Shown: positions 41,751 through 52,544, counted from the first letter of the stretch. The stretch: DNA of 64,000 bases from Pirellulales bacterium (GCA_022448345.1 JAKVCB010000005.1:29328-93327), one strand, 5' to 3'. Numbers and translations are program-made. The notes: generated from the sequence alone by a model not told the origin.

Positions 41751-42947
41751 TTAAATCAGGAGAATCGATACAACACTTCCGGTGTCGAGTTCAAGGGGCT
41801 GGGCCGGCAGAGCGACCAGGCAGTTGGCAGACGCCAGGGCCGCCAGGTCGGCGGAATTTTGCCACGGCACGATTTCCACCACAGGATCGTGCTGATTTTC
41901 CCAGTATGCGGGCCGATAGGTTGCCCGGCCACCCCGGTGAGAGAGGGGGCTGCTGAGCCGTGCTTCCTGCTGGTACAGGCCGTGAAAACCGCGCCCAGCG
42001 AGCTGACCGAGGGCCGGACGCACAAACAGTTCGAAACAAACAAAACTGCTCACCGGGTTGCCTGGCAGGCCAAACACGAGCGTTTGTTGTGATTGGCCTT
42101 CCAATACACCAAACCAGAGCGGTTTGCCAGGTCGGAGGGAGATTCGGTGAAACACGTTCTGCACACCCATGTTGGAGAGCGTCTCTGGCACCAGGTCAAA
42201 GTCACCTGCGGAAACTCCACCCGACAAGAGTAGTACGTCCGCCTCCAAGCCGGTCGAGATGAGTCGCCGAAGTTCGTCGGGGTCGTCGCGACCAATCCCC
42301 AAATCGCTCGCTACGCCACCGACCGCCTGAACCGCAGCGGTGAGCAGTGGTCCATTACTGTTACGAATTTGTCCGGCTGCGACCGTTTGCCCCACTGCGA
42401 CCAATTCGTTGCCGGTCGGAAGGATCGCGACTTTGGGTTGTGGGATGACTTGGATCCGATTTCGGCCTGCCTCGGCCAGGATACCGATTTCAACGGGACG
42501 CAGCATGGTACCCTGACGCAGAATCGTCTGACCTGCCCGCACCGAGTGACCCAGTGGGAATACGTGATCACCAGGTTGGATGGGAGTTTGGGACAACTCG
42601 ATCAGGTGGTCTCCCACGTTTTTTGTGTTCTCGAAGGGGACTACGGCATCGGCTCCTTCGGGTATGGGGGCACCGGTCATGATGCGGATTGCTGTGCCTG
42701 GCGTCACGGCGCGGCGAGGGAGATCTCCGGCCGCAACGGTTTCGATGACCTGCCGCTGGGGAACCTGGTCGTGACTGGCGACCGCATACCCGTCCATTTG
42801 AGCTTTGTCGTAGGGAGGCGAATTCAACTCGCTCGTTACGTCGTCGGCCAGGATCAATCCGGAGCAGTCTGCCAGATCAGCTCGCCCGGGAGCGAGCGGC
42901 CTGGCGTGCTTTGCGACCAACCGGAGGGCTTCTTCAACCGATATCAT
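41751..42947 (-). CDS. moeA: Molybdopterin molybdenumtransferase
   Basis: MISVEEALRLVAKHARPL; PPYDKAQMDGYAV; IMTGAPIPEGADAVVPFE; FGLPGNPVSSFVCFELFVRP. Confidence 0.93.
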   Translation of the reverse strand: MISVEEALRLVAKHARPLAPGRADLADCSGLILADDVTSELNSPPYDKAQMDGYAVASHDQVPQRQVIETVAAGDLPRRAVTPGTAIRIMTGAPIPEGADAVVPFENTKNVGDHLIELSQTPIQPGDHVFPLGHSVRAGQTILRQGTMLRPVEIGILAEAGRNRIQVIPQPKVAILPTGNELVAVGQTVAAGQIRNSNGPLLTAAVQAVGGVASDLGIGRDDPDELRRLISTGLEADVLLLSGGVSAGDFDLVPETLSNMGVQNVFHRISLRPGKPLWFGVLEGQSQQTLVFGLPGNPVSSFVCFELFVRPALGQLAGRGFHGLYQQEARLSSPLSHRGGRATYRPAYWENQHDPVVEIVPWQNSADLAALASANCLVALPAQPLELDTGSVVSILLI

Positions 42948-43018
42948 TTTGATGGCCAAGTCCTCTCTTTGATTCTCCGGTTGAGGACTGCGTCGGCGAA
43001 ATTGCTCCCCAAAGGATG

Positions 43019-43600
43019 TCACACTTCGAGAAACCGCTTAAGCAGCTCGATACCGCAATGGGTCAGAAAGCTCTCGGGATGGAATTGCAGACCGAAGAGT
43101 GGATATTTTTTGTGGGTAATGCCCATGATTTCCCGGTATCCGTCAGGTTCTTCGCTCCAGGCGGAGACTTCAAATTCGTCGGGTAACGAATCAGGTTGAA
43201 TGACCAGGCTATGATACCGAGTTGCCTGAAACGGATTTTCAAGATCCCTTAGCAGGGATCCGCCTTGATGGTGAATCAAATCGGTTTTCCCATGCATCAG
43301 GTTCTGGGCACGTACGATCTTTGCTCCAAATGCCTGGCCAATCGATTGATGTCCCAGGCAAACGCCGAGCAGGGGAATTTTACCGGCAAGCCGCTTGGCG
43401 CATGGTACCGAAATGCCGGCTTCGCTCGGGGTGCAGGGCCCTGGGGAGATGATCACGCGATCTGGTTTCCGGTCAACGACCTCCTCGACGGAGATCTGAT
43501 CGTTGCGAACCACCTCGATCTGAAGCGAAGCATCGATCTCCCCCAGTCGCTGCACCAGGTTATACGTAAACGAGTCGTAATTATCGATCAGCAGAATCAT
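43019..43600 (-). CDS. Anthranilate/para-aminobenzoate synthase glutamine amidotransferase component
   Basis: MILLIDNYDSFTYNLVQRLGE; ISPGPCTPSEAG; LLGVCLGHQSIGQAFGA; GLQFHPESFLT. Confidence 0.93.
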   Translation of the reverse strand: MILLIDNYDSFTYNLVQRLGEIDASLQIEVVRNDQISVEEVVDRKPDRVIISPGPCTPSEAGISVPCAKRLAGKIPLLGVCLGHQSIGQAFGAKIVRAQNLMHGKTDLIHHQGGSLLRDLENPFQATRYHSLVIQPDSLPDEFEVSAWSEEPDGYREIMGITHKKYPLFGLQFHPESFLTHCGIELLKRFLEV

Positions 43601-43682
43601 GCTGCAAATAAGTGTATCGATTTTGGTCGAAACGAGCCACTCTTCCTCCCACTACGGTCGATGATTAGGTAACATATTACCA

Positions 43683-44855
43683 ATGACTGATTCTGAAGCA
43701 ATCCGGCTTGTAATGCAGTTGATGGCAATTTCTGGCCAAAGTGGGCAGGAACAATCGATTGTGAAACTCATTTGTTCACGTCTCCGGCAGGCGGGCGTGC
43801 CAGAGTCGAGTTTCGTAACCGACCGTTGTCACCGCCGTTCCCCCTTCAAGGGGGAACAGGGCAATTTAGCGATCAAGCTGCCTGGGACCGTGCGGCGACC
43901 CCGTCGCCTGTTTTCTGCCCATACGGACACTGTCCCCATTTGTGTCGGTTCGCAGCCGATCCGGAAAGGAAACCGGATTTACGCGGCGGATTCGTCCACT
44001 GGGCTCGGGGGCGATGACCGTGCCGGCGTGGCCGTGTTGTTGTCGACCGTCATCGATTTGCTCAAACGCAAGTTGCCCCATCCGCCATTGACCTTTCTTT
44101 GGACCGTGCAGGAAGAAGTAGGGTTGCAAGGTGCGCGAAATCTCCGTGTGGGAATGCTGGGTCGTCCCCAGTTCGGGTTCAATTTCGATGGAGGTTCGCC
44201 GACCAAGCTGACGATTGGTGCCACTGGTGGGTACCGTATGGAGATTGAAGTACTCGGTACCGCGAGCCATGCCGGAAACACTCCTGAAGAGGGAGTGAGT
44301 GCCATCGTCATTGCGTCTCTGGCCATTAGCGATTTGGTCAATAATGGATGGCATGGCAAAATCGTCAAAGGCCGGAATTCGGGAACCAGCAACGTTGGCG
44401 TGATTCATGGAGGAGCGGCTACCAATGTAGTCACCGATCGCGTGGTGATTCGGGCCGAAGCGCGCAGTCACAATCCAAAGTTTCGTGAGAGAATTGTGAC
44501 AAAAATTAACCAAGCATTTCAGCGTGCCGCTCGGAACGTGCGTAATCACCGGGGGCAACACGGTGAGATTCGCGTGCGTGGCCGCCTTGATTACGAAGCG
44601 TACCAGCTGTCGCCCCGTGAGCCATGTATTGCTGCGGCCGTGAACGCCGTTGTTCAAGAAGGTTGGGAACCCAAATTGGCAATTGCCAATGGAGGACTCG
44701 ATGCGAATTGGCTGATGGTACACGGAATTCCGACCGTTTCACTTGGCTGCGGCCAGAAGAACATTCACACAACTAGTGAGCAGCTCGATATCAAGGAGTT
44801 CCTCGCCGCCCGCCGGATTGCGCTCCGTATAGCCACGGATACAGAATCGCGTTAG
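43683..44855 (+). CDS. M20-family peptidase (PepT-like)
   Basis: LFSAHTDTVPICVG; AADSSTGLGGDDRAGVAVLL; FLWTVQEEVGLQGAR; GTASHAGNTPEEGVSA. Confidence 0.88.
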   Translation: MTDSEAIRLVMQLMAISGQSGQEQSIVKLICSRLRQAGVPESSFVTDRCHRRSPFKGEQGNLAIKLPGTVRRPRRLFSAHTDTVPICVGSQPIRKGNRIYAADSSTGLGGDDRAGVAVLLSTVIDLLKRKLPHPPLTFLWTVQEEVGLQGARNLRVGMLGRPQFGFNFDGGSPTKLTIGATGGYRMEIEVLGTASHAGNTPEEGVSAIVIASLAISDLVNNGWHGKIVKGRNSGTSNVGVIHGGAATNVVTDRVVIRAEARSHNPKFRERIVTKINQAFQRAARNVRNHRGQHGEIRVRGRLDYEAYQLSPREPCIAAAVNAVVQEGWEPKLAIANGGLDANWLMVHGIPTVSLGCGQKNIHTTSEQLDIKEFLAARRIALRIATDTESR

Positions 44856-44998
44856 GGTACGCTCCGCCACATGGCGATTTTAGCAAAACCAGAAGAAGCC
44901 AGGTCACCGCCGCCACTGGTGGGTGTCCATGTTGGGCGCCGTCTTGCGGAAGAAAATTAAGATCACCCCGTGTTTGATCAGTCAGTAGATAGATTGAA

Positions 44999-46822
44999 AT
45001 GACTCAGCCCACCTTGATCCGGAATTTTTCGATTGTAGCTCACATTGATCATGGCAAGAGTACGTTGGCCGATCGTTTGATGGAGCGGACCGGTACCGTG
45101 ACAGTCCGTGAAATGAAGGACCAACTCCTGGACGACATGGAACTGGAGCGACAGCGGGGGATTACCATCAAGGCACGGACGGTATCGATGAATTACGCGC
45201 TGAACGGCTGTACGTACGAACTCAATTTGATCGATACGCCTGGACATGTCGACTTTCAGTATGAGGTTTCTCGTTCGCTTGCGTGCTGTGAAGGGGCCGT
45301 GTTGTTGGTAGACGCGTTTCAAGGGGTTGAAGCTCAAACAATGGCCAATGCCTATGGCGCCATCGAACATGAGCTGGTCGTGGTACCCGTGCTGAATAAG
45401 ATCGATTTGACACATGCCCGACCGGATGAAGTTCGTGAAGAGATGGAACAAACATTAGGAATCGATCCGGATGAGGTGTTGAGTTGTAGTGGGAAAACGG
45501 GGTTGGGTGCGAAAGAGTTGCTGGAGGCGATCATCGATCGTGTGCCACCCCCGACAGGTGACCCCAAGGCAACCCTGCAGGCGATGGTTTTCGACAGCGT
45601 GTATGACGAATATCGTGGCGCGGTGACCTATGTTCGCATCATGCAGGGAACCGTCTGCAAAGGGCAAAAAATCAAGTTCCTGCAGGCTGGCACCGTGCAT
45701 GAAGTAGTGGAGCTTGGCCAGTTCGCTCCACAACGCAAGGCATGCGACAATCTGGGTGCCGGTCAGGTGGGCTATTTGATCTGCAACATCAAGTCGCTGG
45801 GCCAGGTTCACATTGGCGACACAGTGAGCACGGCCAATGATAATCCCGCCAGCGCGTTGCCCGGATATCAGGAGCCAAAGCGGATGGTATTTTGCGGGCT
45901 CTACCCTTCCGATGGCCAGGATTTTGAGCAGCTGCGAGAGGCACTTGCCAAGCTTGCGATCAATGATCCCAGTTTTGAGTTTGAACCCGAAACGAGTGAT
46001 GCACTCGGTTTTGGTTTTCGCTGTGGATTTCTGGGGTTGCTACACATGGAAATTGTGCAGCAGCGTCTTGAACAGGAGGCAAATATTGACCTGGTGCAAA
46101 CGGCACCCAACGTAACGTACGAAATTACGACGACCACTGGCGAACAACTTGAGGTTCACACTCCACAGCGAATCCCCGATCTGGGGGATATTGAAGAATT
46201 TCGCCAGCCCATTGTGCGGGTAAACTTTGTACTGCCGACTGAATACATTGGTGGTGTGATGAAGATTTGCACGGATCGTCGAGGTACGTATGTGCGAACC
46301 GAATATCTCTCACCCACGCGGGCCATGGTGGTTTACGATCTGGCCTTAGCCGAAGTCATTTACGACATGCACGACCGGCTGAAAAGCATGACCCGCGGCT
46401 ATGGAACGATGGATTACGAACTCAAGGATTATGAGGCAGGTGACCTGGTGCGACTGGATATCCTGGTCAAGGGTGACCGTGTGGACGCGCTCTCGATCGT
46501 TTGTGATCGCCGCGACGCAGAAGTTCGCGGCCGCGCCGTCATCAAAAAACTCAAGAAAGAAATTCCCCGTCACATGTTTGAGGTTCCTTTGCAGGCAGCG
46601 GTTGGCAGTCGGGTTATTGCCCGAGAAACCATTTCGGCCATGCGGAAAAATGTGACTGCGAAATGTTATGGAGGCGATATCAGCCGCAAGCGCAAGCTTT
46701 GGGAAAAGCAAAAGGAAGGTAAGAAGCGGATGAAGTCGATCGGGCAAGTCGACATCCCGCAAAAAGCCTTCCTGGCCGTCCTCGAAACGGGAGAGGAAGA
46801 AGGTAAGAAAAAGCAGGGATGA
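44999..46822 (+). CDS. lepA: Elongation factor 4 (LepA)
   Basis: IRNFSIVAHIDHGKSTLADRLMERTGTV; GFRCGFLGLLHMEIVQQRLEQE; KNVTAKCYGGDISRKRKLWEKQKEGKKRMKSIG. Confidence 0.97.
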   Translation: MTQPTLIRNFSIVAHIDHGKSTLADRLMERTGTVTVREMKDQLLDDMELERQRGITIKARTVSMNYALNGCTYELNLIDTPGHVDFQYEVSRSLACCEGAVLLVDAFQGVEAQTMANAYGAIEHELVVVPVLNKIDLTHARPDEVREEMEQTLGIDPDEVLSCSGKTGLGAKELLEAIIDRVPPPTGDPKATLQAMVFDSVYDEYRGAVTYVRIMQGTVCKGQKIKFLQAGTVHEVVELGQFAPQRKACDNLGAGQVGYLICNIKSLGQVHIGDTVSTANDNPASALPGYQEPKRMVFCGLYPSDGQDFEQLREALAKLAINDPSFEFEPETSDALGFGFRCGFLGLLHMEIVQQRLEQEANIDLVQTAPNVTYEITTTTGEQLEVHTPQRIPDLGDIEEFRQPIVRVNFVLPTEYIGGVMKICTDRRGTYVRTEYLSPTRAMVVYDLALAEVIYDMHDRLKSMTRGYGTMDYELKDYEAGDLVRLDILVKGDRVDALSIVCDRRDAEVRGRAVIKKLKKEIPRHMFEVPLQAAVGSRVIARETISAMRKNVTAKCYGGDISRKRKLWEKQKEGKKRMKSIGQVDIPQKAFLAVLETGEEEGKKKQG

Positions 46823-47104
46823 GTGTGACGGCCACGCAAGTCACCACGAATAGCTGGCGTCCTGCGGCCCACACGGTGGTTCCTCCAGAGGTGGCCTCCA
46901 CCGGTCCGCTGCAGAGTCACTAAGAGGCCATTGTGGAGTTTTCTTGCAGAGGCAACGCTCAGTTCCCCCGGCAGTAACTTCAGAGACGTGGTTTCTCGAC
47001 CTTGTGCTCTAAAGCTTTCCTGCCAGGTCCGGCAAACAGGGATCCGAGAGTCTTATCCTGAAAGCTGCGGTGCTTCGGCGGTTCTCACCCATTGGCTCAG
47101 CTGT

Positions 47105-47338
47105 CTAAGGTGTGTAGGCACCAACGCCTAGCGGAGTTCCATAGGTTACAGGGGCCGAACCGTAGGACACTCCTCCTTCTGAGCAACAAGGGCCGCAGGC
47201 TGGTCCACAGGCTGGGGCATACTGGGTGACGACGGGCGTGCAGACTGGTTCTGGTTCCGGGCACATCCAGCTGCAACATCCGCAACCACTAAAACCAATC
47301 ATTGCCGTAACTGCAACCGCTAAGATGACGATCCTTTT
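47105..47338 (-). CDS. Small Cys-rich lipoprotein-like protein
   Basis: MKRIVILAVAVTAMIGFSGCGCCSWMCPEPEPVCTPVVTQYAPACGPACGPCC; lipobox-like FSGC. Confidence 0.55.
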   Translation of the reverse strand, partial: KRIVILAVAVTAMIGFSGCGCCSWMCPEPEPVCTPVVTQYAPACGPACGPCCSEGGVSYGSAPVTYGTPLGVGAYTP

Positions 47339-47771
47339 CATCGGTCCTGGGTCCCAGGGGATGGGACTCTCCATGGGTGGGAGGTGTGGGCAGACGAGCT
47401 GGGAGGTGAGAAACTACGCCTGCAGGTGGGTACTAAACAAAAGACCGCTCAACCATACCTGCCATGCAATGATGTGCAAACGCAACAGTTGAGTTTTGAC
47501 CATATTTGCCGAGCACGACAGTGTTAGAACCCGCGCAAACGGTGCAATTGGGATGACGATTTTTATTGGGGAAGTGGCCAATGGGTTCGTTGTTACAAAC
47601 CAAAACCCTGAAATTTAATTCAAGGTGACATCACTGATTTATGCACCCATGTCTTGCGCAAAGAGCCAATTTGTGGTGTAGGTTTGGCTGTAAAAAAATG
47701 ACCATGGCATTGGAGGCGAACGGATTTTCCCTGTCTTTACGCGTTGGACGCGGCCGCACTTGGAGTCTCAC

Positions 47772-48161
47772 ATGAAGTTTTTTCTCCCCCTCTCGGTTCT
47801 GATTGCGATCGCCCTGACGCATTCATTGTTAGCCAACCAGGAGTTTGTTGTGCCTGATGAGGCGATTCCTCACCAAGGTGTCACTGCAGCTGAAGCGGAG
47901 AGTTATATCATGGAGTCCGAAACCAGTGCCGTGACAACCTCTCAAAATGGAGGTTCCCAGCGCAAAGTTTATCGTTATGTCGACAGCCGGCGTTGTATGC
48001 GGCAATATCCCTATTCGAGCTATGGGCCAAGAGGTATCGATCATTACTACATGCCATCCATGCCCTATTATGACCCCCAGTATGGCTACAATTCTTTTCG
48101 ACCACTGCATCCTCGGCGGCGGTGTCGTAACAGCCGCGGATACAACGGCTGGGATAATTGA
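47772..48161 (+). CDS. Small exported Tyr/Pro-rich hypothetical protein
   Basis: MKFFLPLSVLIAIALTHSLLANQEF signal peptide; YYMPSMPYYDPQYGYNSFRP. Confidence 0.55.
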   Translation: MKFFLPLSVLIAIALTHSLLANQEFVVPDEAIPHQGVTAAEAESYIMESETSAVTTSQNGGSQRKVYRYVDSRRCMRQYPYSSYGPRGIDHYYMPSMPYYDPQYGYNSFRPLHPRRRCRNSRGYNGWDN

Positions 48162-48531
48162 GCGGCACTCCCCACCCGCCAAAGTGTACGAGCAATAGGT
48201 TACCTTCGGTTGGACTTAAACCAGCCGTGTTTGCCACTGCCTTGTGGTAGTTTGTTGACCACTCGGATACCGCGTTACCATCATTCTACCGAGCCGGGCC
48301 TCAGCGGTTGTCACCATTGCTGGTATGGTAAAGAATGGGGCCAGAGATTGGTCGGCCCGCACGGGGTGTTGCAGTCACTCATCCTGGCCTGCCAGGCTGG
48401 CCTTCCGGTTCGGTGCAACGAGTAGTCCGGTTGTGGATGTTGTCTGGCGGTCCTCGCAATGCAAACAGTTCTTCCAGCCGGTCGATGCAACCAGCAGGCA
48501 ATCACTCCACGCGGATGATGCATACTTAGCG

Positions 48532-49119
48532 ATGAATAATCGTCGGCAGGGAACATTTCGAAGTCTGCTCCACGCCATGGTTGGGGGTGTCGTGCTTGCC
48601 CTGTTCCTGCATACCTGGGCGGTGATGGGGCTTGTATTTCCGGTCGCAATTCATGGTGACTCGATGGAGCCGACCCTTCCCCGTGGGAGTCGCGTAATCG
48701 TGGACCGTGCTGCGTATCTTTGGCACAAACCGCAGCGGTGGGACGTGGTCGTTTTCCGCTGTCCAACCAAGGCAAACGAGTTGTGTGTCAAACGGATCGT
48801 TGGCTTGCCTGGCGAAACAGTTTCACTTGCTGGTGGACACATCCAGGTCGATGGAGAATCACTTTGCGGAAATGTCCAGCACGAATTGAGATATCAGGAT
48901 TTGGTCGCATTCAGAGCCCGCCACGGGAATTTTTCCCCGCAAGATGTCAAATGGCAGTTGGGCGAAAGCGAATATTTCGTCTTGGGTGATCACAGTTCAG
49001 TTTCGGAGGATAGCCGAAGCTGGTGGCATGGTCCCAGTCTTCCAGCCGCCTTGTTGGTGGGTAAGGTATTAGGAGTCCGGCGCACAGGCAGGGAAGTTCC
49101 AGGCGAGCCGACATATTGA
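48532..49119 (+). CDS. lepB: Signal peptidase I (short paralogue)
   Basis: IHGDSMEPTLPRGSRVIVDR; ELCVKRIVGLPGETVSL; YFVLGDHSSVSEDSRSW. Confidence 0.88.
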   Translation: MNNRRQGTFRSLLHAMVGGVVLALFLHTWAVMGLVFPVAIHGDSMEPTLPRGSRVIVDRAAYLWHKPQRWDVVVFRCPTKANELCVKRIVGLPGETVSLAGGHIQVDGESLCGNVQHELRYQDLVAFRARHGNFSPQDVKWQLGESEYFVLGDHSSVSEDSRSWWHGPSLPAALLVGKVLGVRRTGREVPGEPTY

Positions 49120-49181
49120 AGCCATTGGAAATCGGTTATATTTGTCCACCAGTCTGCGAATAATTCCACAGGCCGACCTTT

Positions 49182-49205
49182 TAATCCCGATTTGTAACGG
49201 GATTA
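49182..49205. repeat. Inverted repeat TAATCCCG-N8-CGGGATTA between the two signal peptidase genes
   Basis: Perfect 8-bp arms, 8-nt loop; no clear T-tract. Confidence 0.5.
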
Positions 49206-49268
49206 GGTCACCCAAGCAAAGTTTTACATAAATAGCATTCCTCTTTTTGCACAATCGAGCTGAAAGCC

Positions 49269-51161
49269 ATGGCCAAACGCAAGAACCAACACCACCGCGC
49301 ACAAGCGGTGCCCAAGCTTCCCAGCCAAACGGAACGGCCTGCCAAAACCAAGAACCCGCAAGCGTTTCGTGAGACGGTTGAGTCAATTGTGATTGCGTTT
49401 GTACTGGCTTTTCTGTTCCGTACTTTTGAGGCCGAAGCTTTTGTCATTCCGACCGGGTCCATGGCCCCCACTCTTATGGGTCGACACAAAGATGTCTTTT
49501 GTACCGACTGTGGTCAGCGGTTTCAGGTGAATGCCAGTGGCGAGGATAAGGACACGGTTTTAGCCTTGTTGCAGAACAGACAGATTCGCTCATCTGGGGA
49601 GGCAAAGTGTGTTGCAGGCAAGTGCCCTGAGTGTCGATACAACATGCCGATGCAGCCCAACCTGCCTCACGATCTGCGCCAAGATTCGCTGACCCAACCC
49701 ATCGAGAAGCAAGCTTCCTACAATGGCGATCGGATCCTGGTCAACAAGTATATTTACGCGTTTTCTGAACCGGAGCGGTGGGATGTCGTGGTCTTTAAAT
49801 ATCCCGGCAATGGACAGATGAACTATATCAAGCGTTTGGTTGGTTTGCCTGAGGAAACGTTACGTATCTACCAAGGGGATTTATTAATTGGTCCGGAAAA
49901 TGCGACTCGTGACGCGGAGTTTGTGATCGAGCACAAGCCTCCGGAAAAAGTGCAGGCCATGCGACAATTTGTCCATAGCACCAATGACGATCCAGCTGTT
50001 TTGTACGATCTTGGATGGCCTTTGCGGTGGAGTATTTGGCCGGAGGAGGAAGCGCAATCGAGCGCATGGAACATTGAGCGTGAGGCCGATGGCGAGACGG
50101 TTAGGCAACGATTCATTGCCAACCCGACGAATACCAAGACAAGTTGGATTCGGTATCAGCACTTTGTCCCCACTTATGCTGCGTGGCAACGCGCTCTGGA
50201 TTTACAACGGAATGGCGGAAAGTTTTCAGCAACCAACGACCCGGATGTGCGGCCGCAGCTGATCACCGATTTCAACAGTTACAACACGACAGTTCATTAT
50301 TGGGAAGCAAGAAATAATAACAGTTTGCAGCCGAATCCCAGGCATTTTGATTACCATTGGGTCGGTGATCTGTTAATCGAAGCAAATGTCGATATCAAGG
50401 CACCGCAGGGTGAACTCATTCTTGATCTGGTTGAAGCAGGGCAACATTTTAGCTGTCAGATTGATCTTTCCAGTGGCATTGCGACACTGGCGATTGAGGG
50501 GCAGGCTGATTTTTCGCCCCAGGCTAGTACTCAACTCAAAGGGACTGGGAAACACAAGCTTCTGTTTGCGAATGTCGACGACCAATTGCTGCTCTGGATT
50601 GATCAGAAGCTGGTGCAATTCGATGCCAGTTCTCAGTACGATGCAGATGCTGTTTTTGGTAACCGGCGCGAAATGCGGCCACAGACCAGCGCCAACGATC
50701 CCGGGGATCTTGCACCCGCGGGTGTTGGCGTCGTTGATGCAGACCTCGAAATCACACACCTCGAATTGTCACGAGATATTTACTACATCGCTTCTAGTCA
50801 TCGCTACAGTAGCGCACAGGTGACCGATGCGCCTGAGATGGAGTCCTACAATCGCAGCCAATATCTCCACGACCCCTCGACCTGGGATGTCTTTCTCAAA
50901 CGCAGATCTGTCGATTTCCCACTTGGCAAGGACCAGTTCTTCGTGATGGGGGATAACAGTTCCGAGAGCCTCGATGCCCGGCTTTGGCGAGGGGGGAATG
51001 CTCGCAACTCTGGGCACCCTGGGGGATCCTATCTGGAACGAAGACTTCTGATCGGCAAGGCCTTGTGTGTTTATTGGCCCCATTCCTGGAACCGGATTCC
51101 GGGCACTCGGATCCCATTTCCGCTGTTTCCGAACTTTAGAGACATGCGGCTGGTGCGTTGA
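49269..51161 (+). CDS. lepB: Signal peptidase I with large internal insertion (630 aa)
   Basis: IPTGSMAPTLMG (catalytic Ser), CTDCG...CPEC Cys pairs, NYIKRLVGLPEETLRIYQGDL (catalytic Lys), then insertion before FFVMGDNSSESLDARLW. Confidence 0.9.
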   Translation: MAKRKNQHHRAQAVPKLPSQTERPAKTKNPQAFRETVESIVIAFVLAFLFRTFEAEAFVIPTGSMAPTLMGRHKDVFCTDCGQRFQVNASGEDKDTVLALLQNRQIRSSGEAKCVAGKCPECRYNMPMQPNLPHDLRQDSLTQPIEKQASYNGDRILVNKYIYAFSEPERWDVVVFKYPGNGQMNYIKRLVGLPEETLRIYQGDLLIGPENATRDAEFVIEHKPPEKVQAMRQFVHSTNDDPAVLYDLGWPLRWSIWPEEEAQSSAWNIEREADGETVRQRFIANPTNTKTSWIRYQHFVPTYAAWQRALDLQRNGGKFSATNDPDVRPQLITDFNSYNTTVHYWEARNNNSLQPNPRHFDYHWVGDLLIEANVDIKAPQGELILDLVEAGQHFSCQIDLSSGIATLAIEGQADFSPQASTQLKGTGKHKLLFANVDDQLLLWIDQKLVQFDASSQYDADAVFGNRREMRPQTSANDPGDLAPAGVGVVDADLEITHLELSRDIYYIASSHRYSSAQVTDAPEMESYNRSQYLHDPSTWDVFLKRRSVDFPLGKDQFFVMGDNSSESLDARLWRGGNARNSGHPGGSYLERRLLIGKALCVYWPHSWNRIPGTRIPFPLFPNFRDMRLVR

Positions 51162-51332
51162 ACGCTACCGCGACTCAGCTATCACTCTTGGTGGACAAGA
51201 GACCTGTTGGCCAGTTTCCCCGGAGAGATTACCATCCACGGGTTAAGGCGACGGCTAAGGGAAGCTGCCGATGGTCGTAAGAGGTGGAATGCTGCTGATT
51301 GCATGTTATGAATGCATGTCGTGGAGGAGAAA

Positions 51333-52073
51333 ATGGCCCTGCTTGAAGTTTCCGGACTTGTCAAAACATATGGTCGTCGTCGCGTCGTCGATGGTGTCGA
51401 TTTCGAAGTTTATGCCGGGGAGATAGTAGGCCTCTTGGGCCCCAACGGTGCGGGAAAAACGACTTCGTTTCGGATGACCTGTGGAATGGTTGATCCTGAC
51501 GCTGGTCAAGTGCGACTCGGGGACCAGGATGTCACGAATTGGCCCATGTTTCGGCGTTGTCGGGACGGTGGTATGGGATACCTGGCACAGGAGTCCAGCG
51601 TATTCCGTAAGCTCTCTGTACAAAATAATCTGCTTGCGGTGATGGAAATGCTGGGTATCAAGCGACGTGCTCGATACCGTCGGTGTGAAGAATTGATGGA
51701 ACAGTTTGGCATCACGAAATTGCGGCGGAGCCGAGCAATATCGCTCTCTGGTGGTGAACGCAGGAGACTTGAAATTGCTCGCGCGCTCGTTTCGAACCCT
51801 AAAATTATCCTGCTCGATGAGCCCTTTACCGGGATTGATCCGGTCACGATCGATAACATCCAAGCCATTATCCGCGATTTGCAGAAACAGGGAATTTCGA
51901 TTCTAATTACGGACCATCAGGTTCGAGAAACGCTTGAAATTACCGACCGCAGCTACGTGATGCGAAATGGACAGGTGTTGTGCCACGGCCAACCACGCGA
52001 TGTGCTCAAAAATCCTGAAGCCCGCCGCTATTATTTTGGGGAGGATATGGATTTAGGATTGGGGGCTGCTTAG
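51333..52073 (+). CDS. lptB: LptB-like ABC transporter ATP-binding protein
   Basis: Walker A GLLGPNGAGKTTSFRMTCG; LSGGERRRLEIARAL; LLDEPFTGIDPVTI; SILITDHQVRETLEI. Confidence 0.9.
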   Translation: MALLEVSGLVKTYGRRRVVDGVDFEVYAGEIVGLLGPNGAGKTTSFRMTCGMVDPDAGQVRLGDQDVTNWPMFRRCRDGGMGYLAQESSVFRKLSVQNNLLAVMEMLGIKRRARYRRCEELMEQFGITKLRRSRAISLSGGERRRLEIARALVSNPKIILLDEPFTGIDPVTIDNIQAIIRDLQKQGISILITDHQVRETLEITDRSYVMRNGQVLCHGQPRDVLKNPEARRYYFGEDMDLGLGAA

Positions 52074-52094
52074 TCGCGCACTCCAGTCCACCGG

Positions 52095-52544
52095 ATGAGG
52101 GCCTATTTCAAGGAATCATTTTGTGCAAGATTCGGTCTATGTTGTAACCTCGGCGGAGAGTTTGTCGTGCTGATCTTTGCTACCCAACATTGGCCAGATT
52201 CTTTGGACCTGCTGATAACTACGCTTTGGCTTGCCATCGTTATCGGTGTGCCTTTCACGGGTTACCTGTTGATGGTTGTCGATTACCGTAGGTATCTGCG
52301 ATCGTTACGACGGACAATGGTGTTTGTTGGAGGTTATCTTCCCGTATTACCCGAATGGGTTCTCCAAGATACACCCTATTGTTTTTACGTGTTAAACCTC
52401 TCATTACCCTGCTCTGCTGAGGATGTGCTAGCAGCTTATCGTGGTAAAGTGAAGTCGATGCACCCAGACCGTGGTGGTGACCGTAAAGCGTTTCTGGTTC
52501 TCCAGCGTCATTTCGAGCAAGCAATGGCTTTCGTAGAAAAATAG
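52095..52544 (+). CDS. Membrane-associated J-domain-like protein
   Basis: TM segment (LITTLWLAIVIGVPFTGYLLMVV); C-terminal SAEDVLAAYRGKVKSMHPDRGGDRKAFLVLQRHFEQA with HPD. Confidence 0.68.
   Translation: MRAYFKESFCARFGLCCNLGGEFVVLIFATQHWPDSLDLLITTLWLAIVIGVPFTGYLLMVVDYRRYLRSLRRTMVFVGGYLPVLPEWVLQDTPYCFYVLNLSLPCSAEDVLAAYRGKVKSMHPDRGGDRKAFLVLQRHFEQAMAFVEK

Noticed and set aside
48719-48735. TTGGCACAAACCGCAGC as a -24 element
   Set aside because: Inside the signal peptidase coding region with no TTGC at the right spacing.
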